NCBI RefSeq assembly: GCF_000744815.1
Contig: NZ_JQMQ01000005.1
Location: forward strand, 5,971,801 to 6,035,800
Direction of reading: 5' to 3'
DNA from: Phaeacidiphilus oryzae TH49
Lineage (GTDB): Bacteria; Actinomycetota; Actinomycetes; Streptomycetales; Streptomycetaceae
Length of the DNA stretch: 64,000 bases
Shown: positions 42,462 through 51,068 of the stretch, in pieces
How the letters are laid out: each line of letters opens with the position of its first letter
Numbering within the stretch: position 1 is the stretch's first letter
Position numbers and translations under genes: made by a program
The notes under the pieces: generated by a model
What the model was told of the DNA's origin: nothing
Databases searched by the model: none
Seen by the model: the letters and a program-made list of their open reading frames with translations, nothing else

Positions 42462-42510
42462 ACCAGCGTCCTCGGTGCTGCGCTCCGGGCGCTCCGGGCG
42501 CTATGGGGCG

Positions 42511-43785
42511 CTACGGGGTGGCCGTGGTGGCCACGGGTGCGGCGGGGCGGGGGGCGCCGCAGCGTTCGGTCGGGGACGGCGCTGCGATCGCGCGCCACCA
42601 CGGCTCCGGCGCGGGGGCCTTCGCGGGCTCGAAGGGGGCGCCGACGCGCGGCAGCGCGAGGGTGACCCCCGCGGACGCCGCCGCGGCCAGGGTGCGTTCC
42701 GCGGGCTCGTCCCAGGGATGCGGCGCCAGGTTGAAGGTCGCCCAGTGGATCGGCAGCATCAGCTCGCCGCCCAGGTCGAGATGGGCCCGTACGCCCTCCT
42801 CCGGCGTCATGTGGACGTCCGGCCACAGCTCGGGGCTGTACGCGCCGATCTGAACCATCGTCACGTCGAACGGCCCGTGCCGGGCCCCGATCTCGGCGAA
42901 GCCGGGGAAGTACCCGGTGTCCCCGCTGTGGTAGACCCGGTGCCGCTCGCCCTCCACCACCCAGGACGCCCACAGCAGCAGCGGGCTGGTGCGCGGGCCG
43001 CGCGAGCAGTAGTGCCGGGCCGGCGTCGCTGTCAGCCGCAGCCCGGCGGCCTCGGCCGTCTCGTTCCAGTCGAGTTCGACGATCCGCTCCGGCCGCACCC
43101 CCCACAGTTCGAGGTGGGCGCCGAGCCCCAGCGGCACCGCGAAGACCGCGTCGGAGCCGACCAGGCCGCGGATGGTCGGCATGTCCAGATGGTCGTAGTG
43201 GTCGTGGGAGACCACCACCGCGTCCACCCGGCCCAGCCGGTCCAGCGGGATCGGCGCGGGATGCAGCCGGCGGGGGCCGAAGCCGCCGATCGGCGAGCAG
43301 CGCTCGCCCCACACGGGGTCGAAGAGCACCCGCCGGCCGTCGATCTCGGCCAGCACCCCGGCGTGACCCAGCCAGGTCACTCGCAGCCCGGAGGCCGGCG
43401 GTTCGGCGAGCTCCTCGGGGGTCAGCGGATGGACGGGGATCTCCCCGGCCGGCAGCCGCCGGCTGCGGTCCTCCGCGAGGAAGGTGGTGCGCAGTGCGGA
43501 CAGCATGGACCCCGGCTCACCGCGCCGGGTGGGGACGGGGTTGCGGAAGGCGCCGTCCACGAAGTTCGGCGAGCGCAGGATGCGCTCCAGCCGCTCCCCG
43601 GCCGGTTCGGCGCCGAAGGAGTCCGGGCGCAGCCGGCGGGCCACCGTCCCGGCCGCGTCGGTGACGCGCTCCGAGACCCGCTCGGTGACGTGGCCGGCGA
43701 CCAGGGGAACGGAGCGGGAGACCGAGCCGGGGATCGTACGGGCGGCCTTGTTCAACCGCGAGAGCCAGGGGGTGGAGCCGGGCAC
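42511..43785 (-). CDS. MBL-fold metallohydrolase, UlaG/NAPE-PLD-like
   Basis: A 424-residue protein. An N-terminal ~110-residue extension (WLSRLNKAARTIPGSVSRSV) precedes the beta-lactamase fold, which has VVVSHDHYDHLDMPTI (HxHxDH metal motif), TPARHYCSRGPR, YHSGDTGYFPGF and the C-terminal LPIHWATFNLAPHPWDEPAE. The last motif and overall layout match the group including N-acylphosphatidylethanolamine phospholipase D and UlaG lactonase. The substrate is unknown. ATG 43785. Confidence 0.88.
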   Translation of the reverse strand: MPGSTPWLSRLNKAARTIPGSVSRSVPLVAGHVTERVSERVTDAAGTVARRLRPDSFGAEPAGERLERILRSPNFVDGAFRNPVPTRRGEPGSMLSALRTTFLAEDRSRRLPAGEIPVHPLTPEELAEPPASGLRVTWLGHAGVLAEIDGRRVLFDPVWGERCSPIGGFGPRRLHPAPIPLDRLGRVDAVVVSHDHYDHLDMPTIRGLVGSDAVFAVPLGLGAHLELWGVRPERIVELDWNETAEAAGLRLTATPARHYCSRGPRTSPLLLWASWVVEGERHRVYHSGDTGYFPGFAEIGARHGPFDVTMVQIGAYSPELWPDVHMTPEEGVRAHLDLGGELMLPIHWATFNLAPHPWDEPAERTLAAAASAGVTLALPRVGAPFEPAKAPAPEPWWRAIAAPSPTERCGAPRPAAPVATTATP

Positions 43786-43980
43786 GGCACCTCCTCGATC
43801 AGGGACGCCCCCGGACGGGGGCCTGACCTGCGGTCGCGCCGTCGGGCAGCGCTGCCCGGCCGCTGCGCTCCGACCCGACCGCCTCCGGCAGCGTACCCGG
43901 CGGGCCCCCGGCCGACCCGCCGAGCGGAGACGTGTTGATCTACCCGGGGGCGCCGGGCGGGGGCCCGGCGGCGGCCCGGC

Positions 43981-44433
43981 TCAGGCGTAGAAGCGGGTGA
44001 TCGTCTCGGCCACGCAGTGCGGCTTCGGGCTGCCCTCGCTGCTGACGGTGAACCGGACGACGGCCTGCCGGCCGCCCGGCACCTCGTCCAGCGAGACCAG
44101 CTCGGCGCTGCCCCGGACCTTGGTGCCGACCGGCACGGGGGAGGGGAAGCGCACCTTGTTGGAGCCGTAGTTGACGGCCATCTTGATGCCCTCGACCGCG
44201 TAGCACTCCTTGGCCAGCAGCGGGATCAGCGAGAGGGTGAGGAAGCCGTGGGCGATCGGGCCGCCGAACGGGCCGGCCTTGGCGCGCTCCGGGTCGACGT
44301 GGATCCACTGGTGGTCGCCGGTGGCCTCGGCGAACAGGTCGACCTGTTCCTGGGTGACGGTGTGCCAGTCGCTGCTGCCCAGCTCGGTGCCGACGGCGGC
44401 GGCCAGCTCGTCCAGGGAGGCGAAGGTCTTCAT
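43981..44433 (-). CDS. MaoC-family (hot-dog) dehydratase-like protein
   Basis: A 150-residue hotdog protein. It contains FAEATGDHQWIHVDPERAKA, with the catalytic Asp and His of R-hydratases, and then GPFGGPIAHGFLTLSLIPLL. It likely hydrates 2-enoyl-CoA or acts as a related hydratase. ATG 44433. A perfect palindrome sits 50-65 bases upstream. Confidence 0.9.
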   Translation of the reverse strand: MKTFASLDELAAAVGTELGSSDWHTVTQEQVDLFAEATGDHQWIHVDPERAKAGPFGGPIAHGFLTLSLIPLLAKECYAVEGIKMAVNYGSNKVRFPSPVPVGTKVRGSAELVSLDEVPGGRQAVVRFTVSSEGSPKPHCVAETITRFYA

Positions 44434-44482
44434 CGGGCGGCTCCTCAGCGTCGCGCGCGGTGCGGATACGGCAGCGAGGGTA

Positions 44483-44498
44483 TACCGACTGGTCGGTA
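44483..44498. promoter_or_regulatory. TetR-type operator TACCGAC-TG-GTCGGTA
   Basis: The arms TACCGAC and GTCGGTA are exact reverse complements around TG. ACCGAC...GTCGGT palindromes are typical TetR-family operators in actinobacteria, frequently for lipid-metabolism genes. It lies 50 bases before the MaoC start on one side and about 95 bases before the first gene of the Tad-side operon on the other. Confidence 0.6.
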
Positions 44499-44591
44499 GG
44501 GCGTCCAGAGGATCCCGGTCACAGTGGTCACAGTGGCAGGTGGCGGGCGCTACGCTCGGTTCGCAGGCGACGGGCCTAGCCGGGGGGCGGG

Positions 44592-45638
44592 GTGAGCGGG
44601 TTGGAGAGGCCGACCGAGTCGGCCGGCGCGGGGGGCAGGGAGTCCGCGCTCGCCGTGGACGTGGTGCTGGTCGGGGCGGAGTGCCCAGACGACCGGGCGC
44701 TCGGCGGCTCGCTGGGCGCCGCGGCGGGCGCTGCCGCGCTCGGCCGCGCGCTGGCCGCGGGCCTGCTGGACAGCGGCCCCGAGCACTGCCGGATCAGCAC
44801 CGCCCTGCCGGACGGCGACGCCAACGCGCTGCACACCGCGGTCCGCGAGGGCGCCGGGCGGCCCGGGCGGCTGCTCGTCGTCTATCTCGCCGGGCAGCTG
44901 GTGGAGGACCCGCGGCGGCGGCGTCCGGTACTGGCCGTGGCCGGCTCCCGGCGGGAGGACGCCGGCCGGCTGGGGCTTCCCGTCTCCTGGGTGGCCAGCG
45001 CGATGGAGCACGGCCGGCACCCGGAGGCGCTGCTGCTGGTGGACGTCGCGGTCGGCCGTGCGGACTGGCCGCGGCTGGGGGCGGTCCCGGTGGATCTGAC
45101 GGGGGACCAGGAGGCGGGCGCGGGCGTGAGCGCGGGCGCGGGCGTGAGCGTGGGGACGGGCGCGGGAGCAGGTGCAGGCCGGGCCGTCCGTTCCGGGCAG
45201 GCCGGCGGGCGTGCCGCCGAGGCGGTGTCCCTCCAGGTCTGGGGCCGGATCGTGCGCTACGGCGGGCACGGCGGGGTGTCCCGGCTGCGCCGGGTCGCCG
45301 GGCCGGAGGGCGCCTCGCTGCACGCCGGCGGTTTCGCCCGGGACCTCGCCGTCCTCCTCAACTCCGGGCTGCCCGGCGGGGAGCCGGTGCTCGACCCGGC
45401 CGCGCTGGACGGGGCGCTCGGCTCGGCGGGCTCGCCCTCCGAGGGCGTACGCGACCTGCCCGCACCCCCGCGCAGCCGGCTGCTGCTGCGCAATCGCGCG
45501 GCCCTGCGCGGACGACTCTCGCTGGACGCCCTCCCGCCCGCGCTGCGGGCCGAGTTGACGGCTGGTCAGGGCCCGGTCAACCAGCGGGAGGCGCCCCGCC
45601 GGCCGGACCGGCGGCAGGGCCGGCGCGAGCATTCCTGA
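44592..45638 (+). CDS. Caspase-like-fold protein without catalytic residues, at the Tad locus border
   Basis: A 348-residue protein opening at GTG 44592. The core ALAVDVVLVGAECPDDRALG, RISTALPDGDANALHTAVRE, RPGRLLVVYLAGQLVEDPRR and RHPEALLLVDVAVGRADWPR follows the alternation of strands and helices seen in caspase-like peptidases. The usual GHG catalytic His motif has become AGQLVED and the catalytic Cys strand has become LLLVDVAVG. An Ala/Gly-Val repeat loop (GAGVSAGAGVSVG) lies mid-protein. It parallels the protein at 58,728, at the far end of the same gene run. Function is unknown; a non-enzymatic scaffold is inferred. There is no signal peptide. Confidence 0.55.
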   Translation: MSGLERPTESAGAGGRESALAVDVVLVGAECPDDRALGGSLGAAAGAAALGRALAAGLLDSGPEHCRISTALPDGDANALHTAVREGAGRPGRLLVVYLAGQLVEDPRRRRPVLAVAGSRREDAGRLGLPVSWVASAMEHGRHPEALLLVDVAVGRADWPRLGAVPVDLTGDQEAGAGVSAGAGVSVGTGAGAGAGRAVRSGQAGGRAAEAVSLQVWGRIVRYGGHGGVSRLRRVAGPEGASLHAGGFARDLAVLLNSGLPGGEPVLDPAALDGALGSAGSPSEGVRDLPAPPRSRLLLRNRAALRGRLSLDALPPALRAELTAGQGPVNQREAPRRPDRRQGRREHS

Positions 45639-45786
45639 ACATCCGGGAGACAGATCCGACCACTCCGGACTACATGGCTGTCGGAAGAATTTTCCCGGCA
45701 CCCTGGGACATGAGGGGGTGTGCGTCATATTCTGCAAACCCCGCAGGGTGATGTGAACAGCGGGAGTGGCGCAACGAGGGGGAGCG

Positions 45787-46395
45787 ATGCGGCGCGAGCT
45801 GTGGTCACGGCGTACAGCGCCGGCGCTTACCGTCGGCGTCCTCCTGGTGGTCCTCTGGACGCTGTCCGCATGCGCCGGCGGGGGTGGCGCGCAGACCCTC
45901 GACGGTGATCCGGTGGCCGGAACCGGCGGCGGCACCCCGGCCGCTCCGCCCAGTTCGCCGATCCCCTCCACCGGTCCGCAGGGCGCGGCCGGCGTGGAGG
46001 TGCTGCGGATCTACCGCGGTTACTGGGCCTCCGAGATCCACGCCTCCGCCACCGCCGACGCGGCCGGTTCCGGCCTCCAGACCTACGCCACCGACAAGGC
46101 CCTCAGCGACGCCCTCGCCGGCGTCGTCCGCCTCCAGCGCTCCGGTCTGGTGATGACCGGGCGCCCGATCTACCGACCGAGGGTCACCTCGGTGGACCTC
46201 CAGAGCGACCCGCACACCGCGACGCTGTGGGACTGCCTCGACGTCACCGGCTGGCACCAGGCCACCGCCAAAGGCCACCACGACGCCGACCCCGCCCAGC
46301 GGCTCACCCGCTATGTGATCACTGTCCAGGCCAGGACCGTGGGGGAGACATGGATGATCTCCGACGTCAACCGCTACACCACCCAACCGTGCTGA
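45787..46395 (+). CDS. Secreted lipoprotein at the start of the Tad operon
   Basis: A 202-residue protein with a basic N-terminus, a hydrophobic segment and the lipobox LSAC near residue 28 (VLLVVLWTLSACAGGGG), then a Pro/Ser-rich linker. The body (~75-202) contains IYRGYWASEIHASATADAAG, LVMTGRPIYRPRVTSVDLQS, HTATLWDCLDVTGWHQATAK and MISDVNRYTTQPC. It resembles small NTF2-like extracellular lipoproteins found with actinobacterial Tad loci. ATG 45787 follows GGGGGAG. Its stop overlaps the next start. Confidence 0.75.
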   Translation: MRRELWSRRTAPALTVGVLLVVLWTLSACAGGGGAQTLDGDPVAGTGGGTPAAPPSSPIPSTGPQGAAGVEVLRIYRGYWASEIHASATADAAGSGLQTYATDKALSDALAGVVRLQRSGLVMTGRPIYRPRVTSVDLQSDPHTATLWDCLDVTGWHQATAKGHHDADPAQRLTRYVITVQARTVGETWMISDVNRYTTQPC

Positions 46396-47429
46396 CGCGT
46401 TTTCGGGCACTGCGCGGCGGACTGGCCGCGCGGGCCGCCGTCACCGTGGCGGCCACTGCCGCCACCACCGCGCTGGCCTTCGCCGTGCCCTCGCCGATCG
46501 GCGCGGCGGCCTCGGCGGCCCCGGCGCGCGGCGGCGGGGGCGGGGGTGGGGGCAGCGGCTCGGTGTCGCAGTGCCAGATCGACTACGTCTGCACCGTCGC
46601 CAAGGACCCCGGTTCTCCGGGCTCGGCGAGTGGCGGCGGAGGGGGGAGCAGTGGCGGAAGCGGCGGCGGCGGGGGCATGCCGACCTGCAGCTACCAGGGG
46701 AAGACCTATGCCTGCGAGGTGCCCGGGGTAGGCGTCTTCGACTCCAGCGACGGCTGCTACTACCAGCAGGCCCAACCGCAGCCGCCCGCAGGGGACATCG
46801 CCTGGCAGGGCCACCAGCCCGGCGACGGCGCGGTGTACACCCGGACCTGCCTGGACCAGGGCGGGGGCGGCCAGATCGATGTCTGGCGGCCCAGGCCACC
46901 GGCCGTCCCGGGCGCGGTGGTCAGGGTGAACCCCGCGGACCTGGCCCGCCAGGCCCTGCAGAAGAACCCGCTGCCGGTCTCCCAGGTCGAACTGGCGCCC
47001 GCCGACAAGGCGCTGGTCGGCATGCCGATCTGGCTGTGGCTGGCCCGGCCGGCCGGGATGGCGGCCTGGCCGACCGCCGCGCGGCCGCTCGCCCTCCAGC
47101 CGGTCACCGCCGGCGGCACCACGGTGACCGTGGAGGTCTGGATCACCCAGGTGGTCTGGGACATGGGCGACGGCCACACGGTCTCCTGCAACGGGCCCGG
47201 CACGCCGTACCAGACCGGCGACTCCACGCCGGACTGCGGCTACCAGGGCTACGGGCAGCCCTCCGCGAACCAGCCCGGCCACCGCTACCCGGTGAACGCC
47301 ACCGTCCAGTGGGCGGCCCGCTGGCGGGTCACCGCCGGGGGCAACGGCGGCGGGCAGCTCGCCCTCGACCCGGTGCCGCAGCGGGCCGGCTCGATCGAGA
47401 TCGACGAACTCCAGGTCCTCAACAACTGA
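46389..47429 (+). CDS. Secreted Cys-containing protein of the Tad locus
   Basis: A 346-residue exported protein. GTG 46389 overlaps the preceding lipoprotein gene by seven bases. The signal peptide is ARAAVTVAATAATTALAFAV. A Gly/Ser-rich segment carries CQIDYVC and CSYQGKTYACEVPG, and the body has WITQVVWDMGDGHTVSCNGP and NQPGHRYPVNATVQWAARWR. Cysteines occur in pairs, suggesting disulphides. No enzyme family is recognised. The WDMGDGHT/GHRYPV pattern recalls PKD-like beta-sandwich modules. It is probably surface-exposed and associated with the pilus. Confidence 0.7.
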   Translation: MLTRFRALRGGLAARAAVTVAATAATTALAFAVPSPIGAAASAAPARGGGGGGGGSGSVSQCQIDYVCTVAKDPGSPGSASGGGGGSSGGSGGGGGMPTCSYQGKTYACEVPGVGVFDSSDGCYYQQAQPQPPAGDIAWQGHQPGDGAVYTRTCLDQGGGGQIDVWRPRPPAVPGAVVRVNPADLARQALQKNPLPVSQVELAPADKALVGMPIWLWLARPAGMAAWPTAARPLALQPVTAGGTTVTVEVWITQVVWDMGDGHTVSCNGPGTPYQTGDSTPDCGYQGYGQPSANQPGHRYPVNATVQWAARWRVTAGGNGGGQLALDPVPQRAGSIEIDELQVLNN

Positions 47430-47477
47430 CGGCTGGTCACAGCAGTGCAGCGCAGAACGAAGGGCGGCAGGAAGCGG

Positions 47478-48299
47478 ATGGTGGACAACCCGGCGAACAC
47501 CGCCTACCAGCGCGCCGCGGCGCCCCCCGGCGGGCCCGGCGGCGGCTACGGGACGCCCCTGGCCAACGGCGGCGGCCACGGCGGTGCGGGCGGCGCCGAC
47601 GGCGGCAGCGGCCCGGGCGCTGTCGCGCCACCGCGCGCCCTGCGCGGGCGGCGGCGCAGACCGGCCGTGCTGGCGCTGGCCGTCGCGCTGATCGCGGCCG
47701 GCGGCCTCGGCGGTGCCGCGCTGTACACCTCCACCGGCAAGCGGGTCGCGGTCCTCGCCCTGGCCCAGAACGTCTCCGCCGGGGAGACGATCACCAGCCA
47801 GGACCTGGCCGAGGCGCGGATCTCCCTCGACCCGGCGCTCCGGCCGCTCAGCGCCCACAGCAAGGTGGTCGGCATGCGGGCCACCACCGACCTCAAGGCC
47901 GGCACCCTCCTCACCAAGGACGACCTGAGCAATGCCCCGCTGGTCACGGCGGGGAAGCAGGTGATCGGCGTGGCCGCCAAGAACGGCCAGCTGCCGGCCC
48001 GGCGGCTCTACCCCGGCGGTTCGGTGCTGATCGTCTCCACCCCCAGCGCGGCCGGCAACAGCGGCAGCGGCGGCGGTTCGGGCAGTGGAACGGGCAGCTC
48101 CGGCTCCTCCGCCAAGTCCGGTTCTGTGCAGCCCAGTTACGCCGCCACCGTGGTCGACGTCGGCCAGCCGGACGTCAACGGCACGGTGGTGGTGGACGTC
48201 GCCGTACCGGCCACCCAGGGCCCGGCCGTCGCCGACCTGGTCGCCGGCGGCCGGTTCGCCGTGGTGATCGCCGCGCAGGGCGGGGGTGGCGGGGGATGA
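47478..48299 (+). CDS. cpaB: SAF-domain (CpaB/RcpC-like) pilus assembly protein
   Basis: A 273-residue protein with a disordered Gly/Pro-rich cytoplasmic start, one TM helix at ~73-95 (PAVLALAVALIAAGGLGGAA) and an outside SAF domain. The SAF domain reads VAVLALAQNVSAGETITSQD, VGMRATTDLKAGTLLTKDDL and VIGVAAKNGQLPARRLYPGG. SAF domains are typical of CpaB/RcpC-type Tad proteins. ATG 47478. The stop overlaps the next gene's ATG (ATGA). It is shorter than Gram-negative CpaB. Confidence 0.78.
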   Translation: MVDNPANTAYQRAAAPPGGPGGGYGTPLANGGGHGGAGGADGGSGPGAVAPPRALRGRRRRPAVLALAVALIAAGGLGGAALYTSTGKRVAVLALAQNVSAGETITSQDLAEARISLDPALRPLSAHSKVVGMRATTDLKAGTLLTKDDLSNAPLVTAGKQVIGVAAKNGQLPARRLYPGGSVLIVSTPSAAGNSGSGGGSGSGTGSSGSSAKSGSVQPSYAATVVDVGQPDVNGTVVVDVAVPATQGPAVADLVAGGRFAVVIAAQGGGGGG

Positions 48300-49507
48300 C
48301 CGTGGTCGCGATCGCCGGCGGTCCGGGCGCGCCCGGCGCCACCACCACGGCATTGGCGCTGCTGCTCGCCTGGCCGCTGGGCCCGGGGCGGCGGGTGCTG
48401 CTGGCCGAGTGCGACCCGGACGGCGGGGCCGTGCTGGCCGGTGCGCTGGAGGGCCGGGTGGAGGCCGTGTACGGGCTGCGCAACCTGGCCGTCGCCGACC
48501 GCCGGGGCCTCCTCGCCGAGACGCTGTGGAGCCAGCTCGTCGACCTGTCGCCGGACGGGGAGCAGAACCGGCTGCTGCTGCCCGGGCTCACCGATCCGGC
48601 CCAGGCGCCCGGACTGGCCTACACCTGGGAGCCGCTGGCCCGGTTGTTCCAGGACCTCCACCTCCAGGGCTGCGACGTCCTGGTCGACCTGGGCCGCTCC
48701 GGGGCGCACGGCGCCTCCTCGGTGCTGGCCCGGCGGGCGGACGTGGTGCTCACCGTCCTGCGGTCCACCCTGCGCGGGGTCAACTCGGCGCGGCCGAGGG
48801 TGAGTTCGCTGCACGCGGAGCTGGACGCGCAGGGTACAGGGGCGGACGCCCACGGCCTGCTGGTGGTGGGTGAGGGGCCGTACCCGGTGGCGGAGGTGGC
48901 GCGGCGGCTCGGCGCCCCCGCGCTGGGGCTGCTGCCGTATCTGCCGAAGCAGGCGCGGGTGCTCTCCGACGGCGGGGAGCCGGACCGGCGGTTCGTCCGA
49001 TCCGAGCTGATGCGCGCGGCGCGCTCGACGGCCGACGCGGTACGGCAGTTGACGGCCCGCCGCCGGGCCCGGCTGGGGCTGCCGGACGTGCCGCCGCAGG
49101 GCGTGGCGCAGGGCCTGCCGCAGGCCCCGCCGCCCGGGCCGGGGCAGGCGCAGGGGCCGGCGAACGGGCGGGTCCACGGCCCGGCGCAGGCCGGGCCCTA
49201 CCCCCACCCGCAGGCGGGACCGCAGCCGCAGGCGGGACCCAACCCACAGCCGGGACCGCAGCCGCAGCGGGCCCAGCAAGACCCGCGGGCCCAGGCGGGC
49301 CGACAGCAGCCCCCCGGCGTCCACCAGGCCCCGGGCGTCCCCCAGGCCCCCGGCGTCCACCAGCCGTCGGGGGCGGGCGGTCCGGGCGCGGGCGGTCCGG
49401 CGGCCGGGAGTCCGGCGGCCGGCGACCCCGCGGCGCCCCTCGCCGGGCTCGCTCCCCATCCCGCGCCGCCGCAGCCCGGCCCCGGCCATCCCCAGGTGAT
49501 CCGCTGA
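48296..49507 (+). CDS. TadZ/CpaE-like MinD-ParA-fold protein with degenerate P-loop
   Basis: A 403-residue protein. VVAIAGGPGAPGATTTALAL matches the deviant Walker A region of MinD/ParA proteins, but the signature lysines are missing (GAPGATTT). It is followed by LLAECDPDGGAVLAGALEGR, DVLVDLGRSGAHGASSVLAR and VLRSTLRGVNSARPR. The C-terminal ~130 residues are Pro/Gln/Gly-rich with short repeats (PQAGPQPQ and GVHQAPGVPQAPGVHQ). Such atypical ParA proteins (TadZ) localise Tad machines. ATGA overlap with the SAF gene; TGATG at its end. Confidence 0.75.
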   Translation: MTVVAIAGGPGAPGATTTALALLLAWPLGPGRRVLLAECDPDGGAVLAGALEGRVEAVYGLRNLAVADRRGLLAETLWSQLVDLSPDGEQNRLLLPGLTDPAQAPGLAYTWEPLARLFQDLHLQGCDVLVDLGRSGAHGASSVLARRADVVLTVLRSTLRGVNSARPRVSSLHAELDAQGTGADAHGLLVVGEGPYPVAEVARRLGAPALGLLPYLPKQARVLSDGGEPDRRFVRSELMRAARSTADAVRQLTARRRARLGLPDVPPQGVAQGLPQAPPPGPGQAQGPANGRVHGPAQAGPYPHPQAGPQPQAGPNPQPGPQPQRAQQDPRAQAGRQQPPGVHQAPGVPQAPGVHQPSGAGGPGAGGPAAGSPAAGDPAAPLAGLAPHPAPPQPGPGHPQVIR

Positions 49508-49679
49508 TGCCCAATCCGCCCCACCCGAACGCGGAGGCCGTGAACGGCTTCCACGGCGTCCCGCGGCCCCCGCCGGCGGGCCCGTCGGGACGCTCGCGCC
49601 AGGCGGCGCCTGGGGCGCCGCCGACCTGCCGCCGTCCGCACCCGCCGCACCCGCCCCGCCTGCGGTCGTCGGTACGCCC

Positions 49680-51068
49680 GTGGACCCGGCGGTGGCACGG
49701 GAGTTGAAGCGGCAGGTGGCCGCCGCCCTCCATGAGCGGGTGGCCCAGGACCCGGCCGCCGGAACCGACCAGGCCACCACCCGCCAGCGCGGCCGGGCGC
49801 TGATCGAGGAGGCGGTCGCCCGGTGGTCCGACGCCCACGCCCTGGCGCATGGCGTGCCGCCCACCCGGGAGCAGGACCGCGCCCTCGCCGAGGCGGTCTA
49901 CGACCTCCTCTTCCGGGCCGGCCGGCTCCAGCCCTACCTGGACGACCCGGAGGTGGAGAACATCCTGGTCAACGGCTGCGACCAGGTGTGGGTCGCACGG
50001 GTCGACCAACCCCTGCGCCAGGTGCCGCCGATCGCCGACAGCGACGACGAACTCATCGAGCTGCTCCAGGATCTGGCCCGCCGGCACGGCGGCGGTGAGC
50101 GCACCCTCTCCACCGCCAGCCCGATGCTCGCCCTCCGCCTGGAGGGCGGGATGCGCCTCCAGGCCCTGACCGGCGTCACCCCGCGCCCGTACGTGGCCGT
50201 CCGCCGGCACCGGGTGGCCAGCGCCACCCTCGGTGACCTGGTCCAGCTCGGCACCGTGGACCACACCCTGGCGGCCTTCCTGGCCGCCTGCATCCGGGCC
50301 CGGAAGAACGTGATGATCACCGGCACCCAGGGGGTCGGCAAGACCAGCCTGCTGCGCGCGATGGCCGGCGAGATCCCCGCCGACGAGCGGATCGGCACCC
50401 TGGAGTCGGAGTACGAGCTGTGGCTGCACACCCTCGGCCATCTGCGCCAGGTGGTGCCGATGGAGGCCCGGGAGGGCAACGGGGAACGCGTGGACGGGCG
50501 CTCCGCGGGCGAGTTGTCGATCGGTGAGCTGATCCCGGCCGCGCTGCGGATGTCGCTCTCCCGGATCATCGTCGGCGAGGTCCGCTCGGCCGAGGTGGTC
50601 CCGATGCTCCGGGTGATGACCAACGGCGAGGGCGGCTCGATGTGCACCCTCCACGCCCGCACCCCGCACATGGTCGTCGACCGGATCGCCGAACTCTGCC
50701 TGGAGTACGGCGCCCAGATGACCGACTCGCTGGCCTACCGGCTCACCGCCAACGCGCTGGACTTCATCGTCCACCTGGCGATGGTCGACGAGACCGCGAT
50801 CGGCGGGCGCCGGCACCGCTTCGTCTCGCACGTGCTGGAGGTCAGCGGCCTCGGCGAGTCCGGCCGCCCGGCGCTGAGCACCGTCTTCGGTCCCACCGCG
50901 GGCGAGCCGCGGGCGGTACCGCAGCTGCCCCCGGCCTGCCTGGACGACCTGCGGCGGGCCGGCTTCGACGCCCGGCTGCTCGAGGTCTCCCCGCACGGGA
51001 GCTGGGCGGCCCCGCTCGACCTGCGGATCCCCGGGGGCGGCGGACGTCCGGGAGGTGAGACCCGATGA
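49680..51068 (+). CDS. cpaF: CpaF/TadA-type secretion ATPase
   Basis: A 462-residue ATPase from GTG 49680 (VDPAVARELKRQVAAAL). PYLDDPEVENILVNGCDQVW and RRHGGGERTLSTASPMLALR are N-terminal family segments. Walker A is GTQGVGKTSLL near residue 217, LESEYEL and RIIVGEVRSAEVVPMLRVM form the Asp-box/Walker B, and CTLHARTPH is the His-box. It powers Flp pilus assembly. The ATG 49507, coupled to the upstream stop (TGATG), begins MPNPPHPNAEAVNGFHG in the adjacent frame. The CpaF frame is also open back to there without a start codon, so a lost base near 49,590 may hide ~58 further N-terminal residues. Confidence 0.88.
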   Translation: MDPAVARELKRQVAAALHERVAQDPAAGTDQATTRQRGRALIEEAVARWSDAHALAHGVPPTREQDRALAEAVYDLLFRAGRLQPYLDDPEVENILVNGCDQVWVARVDQPLRQVPPIADSDDELIELLQDLARRHGGGERTLSTASPMLALRLEGGMRLQALTGVTPRPYVAVRRHRVASATLGDLVQLGTVDHTLAAFLAACIRARKNVMITGTQGVGKTSLLRAMAGEIPADERIGTLESEYELWLHTLGHLRQVVPMEAREGNGERVDGRSAGELSIGELIPAALRMSLSRIIVGEVRSAEVVPMLRVMTNGEGGSMCTLHARTPHMVVDRIAELCLEYGAQMTDSLAYRLTANALDFIVHLAMVDETAIGGRRHRFVSHVLEVSGLGESGRPALSTVFGPTAGEPRAVPQLPPACLDDLRRAGFDARLLEVSPHGSWAAPLDLRIPGGGGRPGGETR

